The notes below the pieces were generated by a model. That model saw nothing but the letters and a program-made list of their open reading frames with translations. It was not told the origin of the DNA and ran no database searches. DNA of 64,000 bases from Bacillus mesophilus (lineage in GTDB: Bacteria; Bacillota; Bacilli; Bacillales; SA4). The position numbers were made by a program, and so were the translations under genes. The stretch is taken from assembly GCF_011008845.1 (NCBI RefSeq), contig NZ_JAAIWM010000004.1:186001-250000 (forward strand). Reading direction: 5' to 3'. This document shows positions 8,954-17,304 of the stretch, piece by piece (within the stretch, counting starts at the first letter, position 1; every line of letters starts with the position of its first letter).

Positions 8954-9963
8954 ACATGAACCTCCTTCCCTGGTTGATCTGAATTACTTTCCTCCACTAG
9001 CCAACACCTTACTTTGTGATTATCATATTTATCTGTATGAATTAAGTTTGGCTGCTCCTGTATGCATCGTTCTGTTGCAAACTCACACCTTGTATGAAAT
9101 CTACATCCAGATGGCATGTTTTGCAGGCTTGGAACCGCTCCAGGAATCGAGGTGAGTCTTTCTTCAGCATCGTATTCAATATGCGGAATAGATCCAATTA
9201 GTCCTTTTGTATAAGGATGCTTCGGATTATCAAATAGGGTGTATACATCCGCTTCTTCAACTACTTGCCCCGCGTACATAACGATAATTCGATCTACCAT
9301 TTCGGCTACCACACCTAAATCATGAGTGATCAGAACAATGGCAGTGTTAGATTGAGATCTTAATTTTTTCATTAGCTCCAAAATTTGAGCTTGAATTGTA
9401 ACATCCAATGCAGTTGTAGGTTCATCAGCAATGAGAAGCTTAGGCATACAGGATAGAGCCATTGCGATCATAACACGCTGTCTCATCCCACCCGATAAAG
9501 CATGTGGATATTCATCCATAATTGCTTCAGGTCTTGGTATACCAACTTTGCTTAACATTTCAATTGCATAAGTTCTTGCTTCTTTCTTTCCTAGTTTCAT
9601 ATGAAGGCGAACACCTTCTGTTAGTTGATTTCCGATTGTAAACACAGGGTTTAAAGATGTCATCGGTTCTTGGAATATCATAGATATTTCATTTCCACGA
9701 ATTTTTCGCATTTCTGATTCAGGAATCTTAGCAAGATCCTTACCATTAAAATTAATGGATCCATTTTTCACTAGTCCGTGTTTACCTAGGAGCCTCATGA
9801 TTGATAAAGATGTAACACTCTTACCACAACCAGATTCTCCAACAATTCCAATTGTCTCCCCTGGTTTAAGCTTAAAGCTTACTTCTTCTACTGAAGTCAC
9901 CTCTCCTTTACCTGTTCTGAAGACAGTTTGAAGTTTGTCAACATTCAATAAATATTCTCCCAC
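8950..9963 (-). CDS. Peptide ABC transporter ATP-binding protein, OppD/DppD type
   Basis: The 337-residue ATPase has Walker [11 protein letters not shown], signature LSGGMRQRV, Walker B LLIADEPTTALD, switch histidine ITHDLG, and the C-terminal Cys motif CRFHTRCEFATERC. It starts with GTG preceded by GGGGGG. It is the first transporter gene after the M20 amidohydrolase (28-bp gap) and is translationally coupled to the OppF-like gene. Confidence 0.94.
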   Translation of the reverse strand: MGEYLLNVDKLQTVFRTGKGEVTSVEEVSFKLKPGETIGIVGESGCGKSVTSLSIMRLLGKHGLVKNGSINFNGKDLAKIPESEMRKIRGNEISMIFQEPMTSLNPVFTIGNQLTEGVRLHMKLGKKEARTYAIEMLSKVGIPRPEAIMDEYPHALSGGMRQRVMIAMALSCMPKLLIADEPTTALDVTIQAQILELMKKLRSQSNTAIVLITHDLGVVAEMVDRIIVMYAGQVVEEADVYTLFDNPKHPYTKGLIGSIPHIEYDAEERLTSIPGAVPSLQNMPSGCRFHTRCEFATERCIQEQPNLIHTDKYDNHKVRCWLVEESNSDQPGKEVHV

Positions 9964-9991
9964 TAGTACGCCCCCCTTACTATGTCTCTAG

Positions 9992-11209
9992 TTAAGCCTG
10001 TTCTGCTAGTAGCTTCTCTTCACTTTTCTCCTGCTCCTCACACAAATAGTGGTGAGTGATGGAAAGAAGTGCATTTCCAGCCATTAGCATGGCCCTCTCA
10101 TCAAAATCAAACCTTGGATGGTGATGTGGATAACTAGCACCTATTTCATCATTTCCTGCAGAAGTAAAGAAAAACATTCCTGGTTTGTTTTGAATAAAAT
10201 AGCCAAAATCCTCACTGCCCATGATAGGATCAATGTTTACCAATTGATCTTCTCCAACAGATTGTTTCATTACGTTTATAAAAACTTCTGTTTCTTTCTC
10301 ATGATTTACAACTGCCGGATATCCTCTTTGATAGTTCACTTCCGCGCTTGCATGGAAGGCTGAACATACATTTTCTACAATGTGTTTAATTTCTTTTTCT
10401 ATATGATCTCTAACCTCTGGATCGAACGTTCTAACCGTCCCTTTGATTTCTGCTGAGTCAGCAATTACATTTAAAGCAGCACCTGCGTGGAAGGATCCAA
10501 TTGAAACTACTGCAGGTTTTAAAGGATTAATTTGTCGTGACACAATATGTTGAAGCTGATTCACCACTTGAGTTCCAATCGCGATAGCATCTACAGTTTC
10601 ATGTGGTTGGGCTCCGTGTCCACCTTTCCCTTGAATCTTAATCACAAAAGCATCACCAGCCGCCATCATCGCTCCTTTTCTGTAGGCGTATACGCCATAA
10701 GGAGCATTTGACATTAAATGTGTCCCAAACACGACGTCTACTCCTTCTAAACAGCCGTCCTCAACCATTGCAATGGCACCACCAGGGGCTAATTCCTCGG
10801 CATGCTGATGAAGCAGAACAACGTTTCCATGAAGGTGTTCACGATTCTCAGATAAAACCTTCGCTACTCCCATTAGTGTTGATGTATGCCCATCATGTCC
10901 ACATGCATGCATAACACCAGCAACTGTCGATTTATAAGGTACGTCCTTTTCGTCCTGAATAGGTAAGGCATCAAAATCAGCACGTAATGCGATTGTTTTC
11001 CCAGGCTTTTCTCCGCGAATTGTTCCGACTACACCTCGTCCGCCAACACCTGTTTTGACCTCGATCCCTAGAGACGTTAAATACTCAGCAATTTTCTTTG
11101 GAGTTCTTTCCTCTTGAAAGGATAGTTCCGGGTTCATATGAAAATCTCTTCTCCACTCAACCATTTGATTGTATAAATCTTGCAAACTAGCTTTCCAATT
11201 TTCTAGCAA
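9992..11209 (-). CDS. M20 family amidohydrolase (hippurate hydrolase/N-acyl amino acid amidohydrolase)
   Basis: The product is about 405 residues and belongs to the IAA-amidohydrolase/hippuricase branch of M20. ADFDALP, HACGHDGH, the catalytic HAEELAPGGA and the C-terminal GSEDFGYF motifs are all present, so the two-metal site is complete. The reading frame is open back to a GTG at 11218, but the Shine-Dalgarno AAAAGGA almost touches that GTG, whereas the TTG at 11209 has normal spacing; I prefer the TTG. The enzyme cleaves N-acyl or N-carbamoyl-type amino acids, and leads the transporter operon. A near-palindrome, TTAAACATTTGTTTAA (11233-11248), lies just upstream and could be an operator. 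Confidence 0.88.
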   Translation of the reverse strand: MLENWKASLQDLYNQMVEWRRDFHMNPELSFQEERTPKKIAEYLTSLGIEVKTGVGGRGVVGTIRGEKPGKTIALRADFDALPIQDEKDVPYKSTVAGVMHACGHDGHTSTLMGVAKVLSENREHLHGNVVLLHQHAEELAPGGAIAMVEDGCLEGVDVVFGTHLMSNAPYGVYAYRKGAMMAAGDAFVIKIQGKGGHGAQPHETVDAIAIGTQVVNQLQHIVSRQINPLKPAVVSIGSFHAGAALNVIADSAEIKGTVRTFDPEVRDHIEKEIKHIVENVCSAFHASAEVNYQRGYPAVVNHEKETEVFINVMKQSVGEDQLVNIDPIMGSEDFGYFIQNKPGMFFFTSAGNDEIGASYPHHHPRFDFDERAMLMAGNALLSITHHYLCEEQEKSEEKLLAEQA

Positions 11210-11253
11210 TAAGAACACATCCTTTTAGTTTTTTAAACATTTGTTTAATTATT

Positions 11254-11700
11254 CTAAATATACTGAAATGTATTTTTATACACCTGTAGCTGGATAATAC
11301 TATTCATTTCTACAATCCCCTGGATATTACGTATTCTTTTGAAGCTAGTTGATAAATCATCTTGTGCCGGAACTGCAATCTGTGTGATGAGCTGGTACTT
11401 TCCAGAAGTGGTTGTAATAAATCTAACTTCCCTTAAGGCCTTAAGGTCTTCAATTACCTTCTCCAATGACACTAGTTCAACCTTTAATTCAATAATAGCT
11501 CCGGCTTTCACCCCGATTGCAGTAGGATTTACAACACCTACTACTTGAAGTATTTCATGATCAATTAGATTTTTGTACCTACTCCTGATTGTCTTTTCTG
11601 TCACATTCAATTGAGTGGCAATTTCAGTAAATGACATTCTCCCATCTGATGACAAGCACTTTATGATTCCCCTATCTAAATCATCGATTTGGCCATTCAA
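11254..11700 (-). CDS. Lrp/AsnC family transcriptional regulator
   Basis: The 148-residue protein has an N-terminal AsnC winged helix (LDRGIIKCLSSDGRMSFTEIATQLNVTEKTIRSR is spread over about 7-40) and a C-terminal RAM ligand-binding domain (about 66-148). It starts with TTG behind the strong site AAAGGAGG. It is the first gene upstream of the peptide import and hydrolase cluster, and is divergent from the membrane protein at 12071. Control of the downstream cluster by an amino acid or peptide-derived ligand is an inference from position. Confidence 0.9.
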   Translation of the reverse strand: MNGQIDDLDRGIIKCLSSDGRMSFTEIATQLNVTEKTIRSRYKNLIDHEILQVVGVVNPTAIGVKAGAIIELKVELVSLEKVIEDLKALREVRFITTTSGKYQLITQIAVPAQDDLSTSFKRIRNIQGIVEMNSIIQLQVYKNTFQYI

Positions 11701-12070
11701 GGTAATTACCTCCTTTCGTCTAGAAGGCGTTAATCTTGGTTGTATTTCGTATAATATGTAACAAGGTTTCTCACATTTTAGTAATTAATTTGAAAAATTT
11801 TACTGAAAATGAAACTATTGTTAGTACTATAAAACAGAATTTTCTAAAAATCAATAAATTTTTAGAAAATTATTAATTTTATATTTTTTTATAAATATAC
11901 AACTAGACCACACGTGTGTAAGTATGGTATATTTTGGTATCCCATAAATTCATGTGAGTACAAAGCTATATAAATATAAATATCCAAAGCATTTAATCTC
12001 CAATACCGTGATAGTCATGATAAAATAAAATTGTATAAATTATGGGATGGAATAAACAAAAGGAGGATAT
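11701..12070. other. Divergent intergenic region with AT-rich inverted repeats
   Basis: These 370 bp separate the Lrp-type gene from a divergent membrane-protein gene. They contain a perfect 14-bp inverted repeat (11838-11871) and the 10-bp palindrome CACACGTGTG (11909-11918). I saw no convincing ORF or RNA gene. Promoters for both genes must lie here, but no clean -35/-10 pair stood out in the AT-rich background. Confidence 0.6.
11838..11871. repeat. Perfect 14-bp inverted repeat
   Basis: AATTTTCTAAAAAT (11838-11851) and its exact reverse complement (11858-11871) are separated by the 6-nt loop CAATAA. It lies between divergent promoters with no gene end nearby, so an operator is more likely than a terminator. 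The adjacent Lrp-type protein is a candidate binder. Confidence 0.7.
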
Positions 12071-13453
12071 ATGGGCATTAATATTCTCAAGAGTATACCT
12101 CGTATACTCGGGATCCTATGTTATATAACGACCATTTTATTTGTAGCGTCCAATTTTTTCCCGAGTTATTTACTTGTATATACATATAGTGTGATGGGTG
12201 CAATTTTACTGATGTTCTCTTTTTTCTATATCTCTACTGTTAACCGCCTAGTAATCTCTATATTACTAACAATTGGCAGTATAGCCTTTTTTATAAGTAA
12301 CGTCCCAATTCATATTGTAATAATAGGATTTGGAGAAAATATGAACCTTTTATCCTTATTCTTATTAATCCCTTTAATTGGTACATTCATGTCGTCTGCA
12401 GGCTATTTAACTATTTTGAAGAAGAAAGTACAAGAGAGAGAAGCAAACGGGGCACAACATCCTTATAGGTTAAGTTATATTCTCACTGCGATGACAGGAG
12501 TGTTGTTAAATTACGGTGCCATTGCAATTGTCAAAAGAATATCTTCTGAAAGCTTTTCTTCTTATCATGATAAGAAATTAACATTAAACATTATGAGAGC
12601 TTTTGGTTTTTGTATGCTTTGGTCTCCCTATTTTGTAAATATTGGTCTTATTCTTGTCTTGTTTGATTTGTCTTGGTTTGATATTGGTGGATATGGATTT
12701 ATATTATCAAGTATCTATCTCTTATTAAGCTGGGTTTTGTTTAGAAGAATTTCTTTCTCTGATGATCCAATCGTTCAAAGAAAAAGGGTTGTAGAACATA
12801 TTCATAACCAGCAATCACTCACTCCTTTTTTTATTTTCTGTGCAGCATTGATTTTTTTATCTTTCTTGCTGGATTTCCTTCTAGTGGCCAATATGTTGAC
12901 GGTGGTATCCTTACTTGCAGTAACGCTTCCGTTTATTTGGGCAATCTTCACCAATGTCCTCAAATCATTTGTGCAAGATGTTTCGGAACAGGTTCAACTA
13001 GCTTTTATTAGGTTAAAAAATGAATTAGCCGTTTTTATTAGTGCAGGATTTTTTGGTATGGCATTATCACAAACTGATATTGGTCTTCACATTTCTAACG
13101 TTTTGTTTCGTGCTTCGTTAGGATCTATATTTTTGTTAAGTATCTTTATCGTGATTCTTACTATTTCATTAGCATTGGTTGGTATTCACCCGGTTATCAT
13201 TGTAATAGGAATTGGAAGCGCGCTTTCACCAGTAAAATTCGGAGTAAGTCCTGAATATATGGCAATGATTCTACTCATAGCCTGGACAACAGCAACTCAA
13301 ATGTCACCTTTTTCAGGGCAGGTATTAATGACTTCTCGACTGATGAATGTTCAGCCCATCGCGATCATAAAACAAAATATTCTCTTTGCTATTCTGTTAG
13401 CATGGATTTTAACGACCGCAACCTATATTTTTCTGCTTTTAGGTTGGCTATAA
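12071..13453 (+). CDS. Polytopic membrane protein, ion-transporter-superfamily-like, function unknown
   Basis: The 460-residue product starts at an ATG behind AAAGGAGG. It is hydrophobic throughout, with about 11-12 predicted membrane segments arranged as two halves around a charged central loop (about 240-262). The C-terminal half contains GIHPVIIVIGIGSAL and a serine/threonine-rich stretch TTATQMSPFSGQ. Patterns of this kind occur in transporters of the ion-transporter (IT) superfamily, for example citrate, dicarboxylate or gluconate permeases, but I could not place it in a named family. It is monocistronic, is followed by a terminator, and is divergent from the peptide cluster, so a role in carboxylate or amino acid traffic is only a guess. 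Confidence 0.7.
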   Translation: MGINILKSIPRILGILCYITTILFVASNFFPSYLLVYTYSVMGAILLMFSFFYISTVNRLVISILLTIGSIAFFISNVPIHIVIIGFGENMNLLSLFLLIPLIGTFMSSAGYLTILKKKVQEREANGAQHPYRLSYILTAMTGVLLNYGAIAIVKRISSESFSSYHDKKLTLNIMRAFGFCMLWSPYFVNIGLILVLFDLSWFDIGGYGFILSSIYLLLSWVLFRRISFSDDPIVQRKRVVEHIHNQQSLTPFFIFCAALIFLSFLLDFLLVANMLTVVSLLAVTLPFIWAIFTNVLKSFVQDVSEQVQLAFIRLKNELAVFISAGFFGMALSQTDIGLHISNVLFRASLGSIFLLSIFIVILTISLALVGIHPVIIVIGIGSALSPVKFGVSPEYMAMILLIAWTTATQMSPFSGQVLMTSRLMNVQPIAIIKQNILFAILLAWILTTATYIFLLLGWL

Positions 13454-13537
13454 AAACTTTCCTAAAAAGTGAACTCAAGGCACAAACAACTGTTAAGTTA
13501 CCCTTTCATAAAACTTATCCTTTCTTTACAAGTAAAT

Positions 13538-13566
13538 AAAAAGCCTACTTAATTGGTAGGCTTTTA
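13538..13566 (+). terminator. Rho-independent terminator after the membrane protein gene
   Basis: AAAAAGCCTAC and GTAGGCTTTT form a perfect stem around a 7-nt loop, with A-rich and T-rich flanks. It can serve the plus-strand gene and perhaps also the convergent stress-protein gene. Confidence 0.8.
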
Positions 13567-13713
13567 AAATGGTTTTACTTTTTCAATTGAAATCAAAAAC
13601 GAAACTCAATAATACCCTGTAACAAAACATCATGAATTCTATCAAACAGTTAAAAAAGAAACAAATTCACCTTTTCATATAGGTTGGCAGCACTAACCTA
13701 ATGAGGCTTATTA

Positions 13714-14133
13714 TTATTTCACAATAAGTACTGGGCAATTAGCACGCTTCGCAACTTTATGACTTACACTTCCTAGAACAAATTCTTGAAGACCATTTAA
13801 ACCCCTACTCCCAATTACAAGAACATCAAAACCTTGTTTATTGGCGTAATCAACAATAGTAGGGCCGGGTTCACCGTGAAGCATCTCTAATACATAAGTT
13901 ACTCCAGCATTCTTCGCAATTGTTTCGATTTCCTTTACTCGTTCTTTTCTAACACCTAAAACATCAGGAGAATTCCAGTTAGATAATACATCAGATTTAG
14001 CGCGAGATGAATTAATTACATACACGATTACAACGGTTGAGTCGGGACTGCATGCTGCAATATGAAAAGCATGATCAGCGGCTCTTTTGGAATGCTCGGA
14101 ACCGTCTGCTGCTAACAATATTTTATTATACAT
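13714..14133 (-). CDS. Universal stress protein (UspA family)
   Basis: The 139-residue single-domain protein starts MYNKILLAADGSEHSKRA, typical of the Usp fold. It ends with the ATP-binding loop GSRGLNGLQEFVLGSVSHKV, which fits G-2x-G-9x-G-(S/T). The intact motif suggests an ATP-binding rather than UspA-like non-binding member. AAAGGGGG precedes the ATG. It is flanked by unrelated genes and appears monocistronic. Physiological role is general stress adaptation by family knowledge only. Confidence 0.92.
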   Translation of the reverse strand: MYNKILLAADGSEHSKRAADHAFHIAACSPDSTVVIVYVINSSRAKSDVLSNWNSPDVLGVRKERVKEIETIAKNAGVTYVLEMLHGEPGPTIVDYANKQGFDVLVIGSRGLNGLQEFVLGSVSHKVAKRANCPVLIVK

Positions 14134-14196
14134 TTACATCCCCCTTTGTATATGAATTACATACTCCTCCACTTACAAAACAGCTTCACCCAAGAC

Positions 14197-14691
14197 TTAG
14201 CTTGTCTCTTTTAGATACTGTGTAATTTCTTGAATTTGTGCTAGATGTCGTTTTTCATGGAAACCGATAAATTCAATCCATTGTGTTAAGCTTAATAAAC
14301 CAAATACCGGGTGTGCAAACGATTTTTTGTCGAAATGATCTTTATGATCACTATTTGCAACCTGAGTAAGAGCCTCTCTGGACTGTATTAACTTATTCTT
14401 TATATCTACTAACGTTATAAATTCATCTGATGGTTCAATGTTTGAAGGGGCCTTAACTTTTCTAGATCGATCAACTGTAAATTGTATAGGTTTGGGGTCC
14501 GCTGATTCGCTAGATTCATTGAGTAACTCTTTCTTAATGGAATTAGTAACCAATCGTTCAATTAAATATAGATGTTCTAGATTTTGCATGATTGACCAAC
14601 TAGTATCATCCAAACGTTCATTTAATTGTTCATCAGTGTATTCGCTTACAATTTGTAACAATTCTTCCCTTACTTGGTTGTTGTGATCCAC
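14197..14691 (-). CDS. DinB-like four-helix protein
   Basis: The 164-residue protein starts with GTG behind GGGGGAG. It has the DinB/YfiT-like pattern: an N-terminal helix ending in WSIMQNLEHLYLIE (first metal-ligand histidine) and a C-terminal HEKRHLAQIQEI carrying two histidines, so a three-histidine metal site is likely. Members are damage-induced proteins or thiol (for example bacillithiol) transferases. No partner gene indicates a substrate. Confidence 0.8.
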   Translation of the reverse strand: MDHNNQVREELLQIVSEYTDEQLNERLDDTSWSIMQNLEHLYLIERLVTNSIKKELLNESSESADPKPIQFTVDRSRKVKAPSNIEPSDEFITLVDIKNKLIQSREALTQVANSDHKDHFDKKSFAHPVFGLLSLTQWIEFIGFHEKRHLAQIQEITQYLKETS

Positions 14692-14730
14692 TTAAACTCC
14701 CCCTCAATGATTGTGAATACTTTTTATTAT

Positions 14731-14913
14731 GGCTGTGTTAAACCTTGTTGTTGATTTTCGTTACAGGACACTCGCTTTCCGCGGGCGAGTCCGGGAGCCT
14801 CCTCGGCGAAATGCGCGCCTGCGGGGTCTCCCGTGACCCGCTTTCCCGCAGGAGTCTCGGTCCTTCCACTACATTCAACAGTGCAAAAAATGAGCACTGT
14901 TCTTTAACACTGC
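14731..14913. mobile_element. 183-bp MITE-like palindromic repeat with 9-bp target duplication
   Basis: The element begins GGCTGTGTTAAA and ends TTTAACACTGC, imperfect terminal inverted repeats matching at 10 of 11 positions. The nine bases TTTTATTAT occur immediately outside both ends (14722-14730 and 14914-14922), as expected of a target-site duplication. The interior is far more GC-rich than its surroundings and full of smaller inverted repeats: ACTCGC/GCGAGT, CCTGCGGG/CCCGCAGG and AACAGTGC/GCACTGTT. There is no ORF. GC-rich palindromic repeats with this core (CACTCGCTTTCCGCGGGCG) are, from memory, dispersed in many Bacillaceae genomes. A mobilising transposase is not encoded in the window. 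Confidence 0.82.
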
Positions 14914-15087
14914 TTTTATTATAGTAAATTATACCATTCTAATATATAAAATGTTCTATAAAATTATTTATCTAAAAGAATATAGTAAACCTGAAAAGGT
15001 AGAACATTGTTCCTATTGTAGTTTAACGAAGTTCTATTTGATCAAGCTGGTCTTAAGCACGCGGTTTATATAGTTGAAAAAAACTTA

Positions 15088-15119
15088 TAAAAAAACTACC
15101 AGCAATGTGTACTGGTAGT
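15088..15119 (-). terminator. Rho-independent terminator after S9 peptidase
   Basis: On the minus strand ACTACCAG, a 9-nt loop and CTGGTAGT form a perfect 8-bp stem followed by T7, 11 bp beyond the stop codon. The 15130-14914 interval otherwise holds nothing I recognise. Confidence 0.88.
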
Positions 15120-15130
15120 CTTAAATACTA

Positions 15131-16918
15131 TTAAATAAATCGATCGAAAAACTCAAGTATGGTTCGGTTAACTTTAATTTCATTTTCTTTCTTCGAGAAA
15201 CCGTGCCCTTCATCCTCTAGCACTAAGTATTCTACGTTAACTCCCTTATCCTGAAGGGCTTTTACAATTTTATCTGATTCAGCCTTTACAACACGTGGAT
15301 CATTAGCTCCTTGAATAACTAGCATTGGCTTTTTCATATTTTCTAAATATGTGATTGGTGAATATTCTATTAACTTCTCTTTATCTTTAACTGGATCTCC
15401 AACCCACTGGTTCATGATTGGCTTCCAGTGCTCAGGTACAGAGTCGATAAATGAGAATAAATCACTAGGTCCAAAGATATCAACAACTGCTTTAAAATAC
15501 TCTGGGTGACGCCCATGTAAAAGTAAAGCCATATAACCGCCAAAACTACCACCCATTAAAAGGATTTTATCACGGTCTGCATATCCATTTTTAATTAACC
15601 ATTCTAAGCCTTCAACATTATCAAGTCTTGGACCATATCCCCAATCGCCTTCTACCATTTTCATAAAGGATAACCCATAATCTGAAGAACCACGGAAGTT
15701 AGGTGCAAACAGACTATAGCCGCGATTCACTAAAAATTGAAATAACGCACGAAATGATTTACGTTCAGACGCTTGAGGTCCTCCGTGAGGCCATAAAATC
15801 ACATGACCATTGCTAACTTCTTCCTTAGCTTTGAAGAACAAGCCCTCAATATCTAGTCCATCAAAAGAAGGGTAGGAGATTACTTCCGGCTCCACTAACT
15901 CATTCTTAGCAACACCTGGTACTGCTAAATTTGTACAAGCTAACCACTCTTGATCGGCATCAGAACGTTTATAAATATTTAATGGGCTTGTTGCAGAGCG
16001 GCCAAGTATATATAAGCTACCTTCCTTTGTCACTACTAGCTTTTCAATAACACTTACTGGTTTATCAATTACTGTTAACTTTCCATCAGTCAAATCATAT
16101 TGATAGAGCACATCCTCTACACCCTTAGAGCTTGTGATGAAAAGTTTGTTTAACTTTTTATTAAACTTCAAGCTTGATAGATCTTCCTGATCAACTGCTA
16201 ATACTTTTGTAAATTCATTATTTTTGGTATCAAATTTAGCTAGATAGCTATTATCATCTTCGAAATTTGTTAACAGATAAATTTCCGTATCACTTGTAAA
16301 AACAACACTTGAAACAGTATGCTGCTGTTCAGTTGGTGGAGTTAATAATACTTCTTTTCCATCTATCTCAACATAAGCAAGTGTATATGTATTTGCAAAA
16401 AGCCTTTGATAGACAAATAATCTTTCATTAGGGCTAACGTCTACTAGAAAAGTTGCTGCCTTCTCTCCCTCGTTAATCATTTCTTCACTGTCAGTTTCAA
16501 AGTTATAACTGTAAGTGTTTAAATAGGTTGGATTCCCTTTAGTCGAGGTATAATATAGTGTTTTTCCGTCTTTTGATAAAATAGGATTCATGTGACGCTG
16601 TCCAACCTCTACACGTAGTTCCTTCAATTCACCACCATGAGTTTGAAGTGCGTATAACTGTGTGTTTTCATCTCCATCTTGATCAAATCCAGCAACGATA
16701 AATCTACCTTCATGGTCATATGTAAGCTCTTGATTACTCTGATTTATAAAAGTTAGCGGGTATGGAAACTGATTTGGTAAATCCATTGCCCAAAGGTTAT
16801 ACTTTCCACTTAAGTTTGTACTTAGAATCAGCTGCTTTTCATCGGGACTTACAGCAAAATTCTGAATTGCATACGTCTTGAAGAAATTTTCAACATCTGG
16901 TTTCTTGAAATTAATCAT
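15131..16918 (-). CDS. S9 family peptidase (acylaminoacyl peptidase/prolyl oligopeptidase type)
   Basis: The 595-residue serine peptidase has an N-terminal beta-propeller (about 1-340, with WD-like repeats such as LYYTSTKGNP) and a C-terminal alpha/beta-hydrolase domain. The catalytic residues are S458 in GGSFGGY, D540 in GANDPRV and H572 in DEGHGFS; LWPHGGPQ forms the oxyanion region. No signal peptide is visible, so it is cytoplasmic and likely degrades short peptides. It is monocistronic, with a TATAAT hexamer at 16957-16962 upstream and a terminator downstream. A close paralogue of 594 residues lies at 39246-41030; the last 138 residues align without gaps. Confidence 0.92.
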   Translation of the reverse strand: MINFKKPDVENFFKTYAIQNFAVSPDEKQLILSTNLSGKYNLWAMDLPNQFPYPLTFINQSNQELTYDHEGRFIVAGFDQDGDENTQLYALQTHGGELKELRVEVGQRHMNPILSKDGKTLYYTSTKGNPTYLNTYSYNFETDSEEMINEGEKAATFLVDVSPNERLFVYQRLFANTYTLAYVEIDGKEVLLTPPTEQQHTVSSVVFTSDTEIYLLTNFEDDNSYLAKFDTKNNEFTKVLAVDQEDLSSLKFNKKLNKLFITSSKGVEDVLYQYDLTDGKLTVIDKPVSVIEKLVVTKEGSLYILGRSATSPLNIYKRSDADQEWLACTNLAVPGVAKNELVEPEVISYPSFDGLDIEGLFFKAKEEVSNGHVILWPHGGPQASERKSFRALFQFLVNRGYSLFAPNFRGSSDYGLSFMKMVEGDWGYGPRLDNVEGLEWLIKNGYADRDKILLMGGSFGGYMALLLHGRHPEYFKAVVDIFGPSDLFSFIDSVPEHWKPIMNQWVGDPVKDKEKLIEYSPITYLENMKKPMLVIQGANDPRVVKAESDKIVKALQDKGVNVEYLVLEDEGHGFSKKENEIKVNRTILEFFDRFI

Positions 16919-17171
16919 CTAATTACCTACTTTCATAATGGAATTTACACCTTTAAATTATACGACAAAGTTTTCTAATTTCCTTGTATATTATTTCGGA
17001 ATCGGAAATATCACCAATGTCTATGTATATAATTTACAGAATTAAACATTTTTCTAAGGTGTTGGTCAATCTCTTCATTTACTCATATGAATACCGTTAA
17101 AATTTAAAAACCTTATGACCATGAATCACTTTTACTATACTACTTATTACCAAAAATTACCATTACAAAAC
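16919..17171. other. AT-rich intergenic region, S9 peptidase promoter side
   Basis: No ORF or RNA gene is visible here. It must hold the promoter of the S9 peptidase; a minus-strand TATAAT (16957-16962) is present but without a good -35 hexamer. The rest, up to the IclR-side terminator and the IclR stop at 17305, is unstructured AT-rich sequence. Confidence 0.5.
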
Positions 17172-17206
17172 AAAAAAAGAATGCTATTCCATTGAATAGT
17201 ATTCTT
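17172..17206 (-). terminator. Terminator of the glycolate operon
   Basis: On the minus strand AAGAATACTATTC pairs across CAATG/CATT with GAATAGCATTCTT (13 bp, one wobble), followed by TTTTTGTTTT. It lies about 100 bp after the IclR stop codon. Confidence 0.85.
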
Positions 17207-17304
17207 ACATAGACTAAATAGGATGAACTCTTAATGATTTTAACTAATATAGAAACATTCTATTACTAATTAAGAAATAGGGCATCTTTAGTAATTTATA
17301 TAAA

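Noticed and set aside
14914-15087. Small RNA or gene between the MITE and the S9 terminator
   Set aside because: I saw no open frame with a ribosome site, no promoter-terminator pair and no stable fold in this AT-rich stretch.
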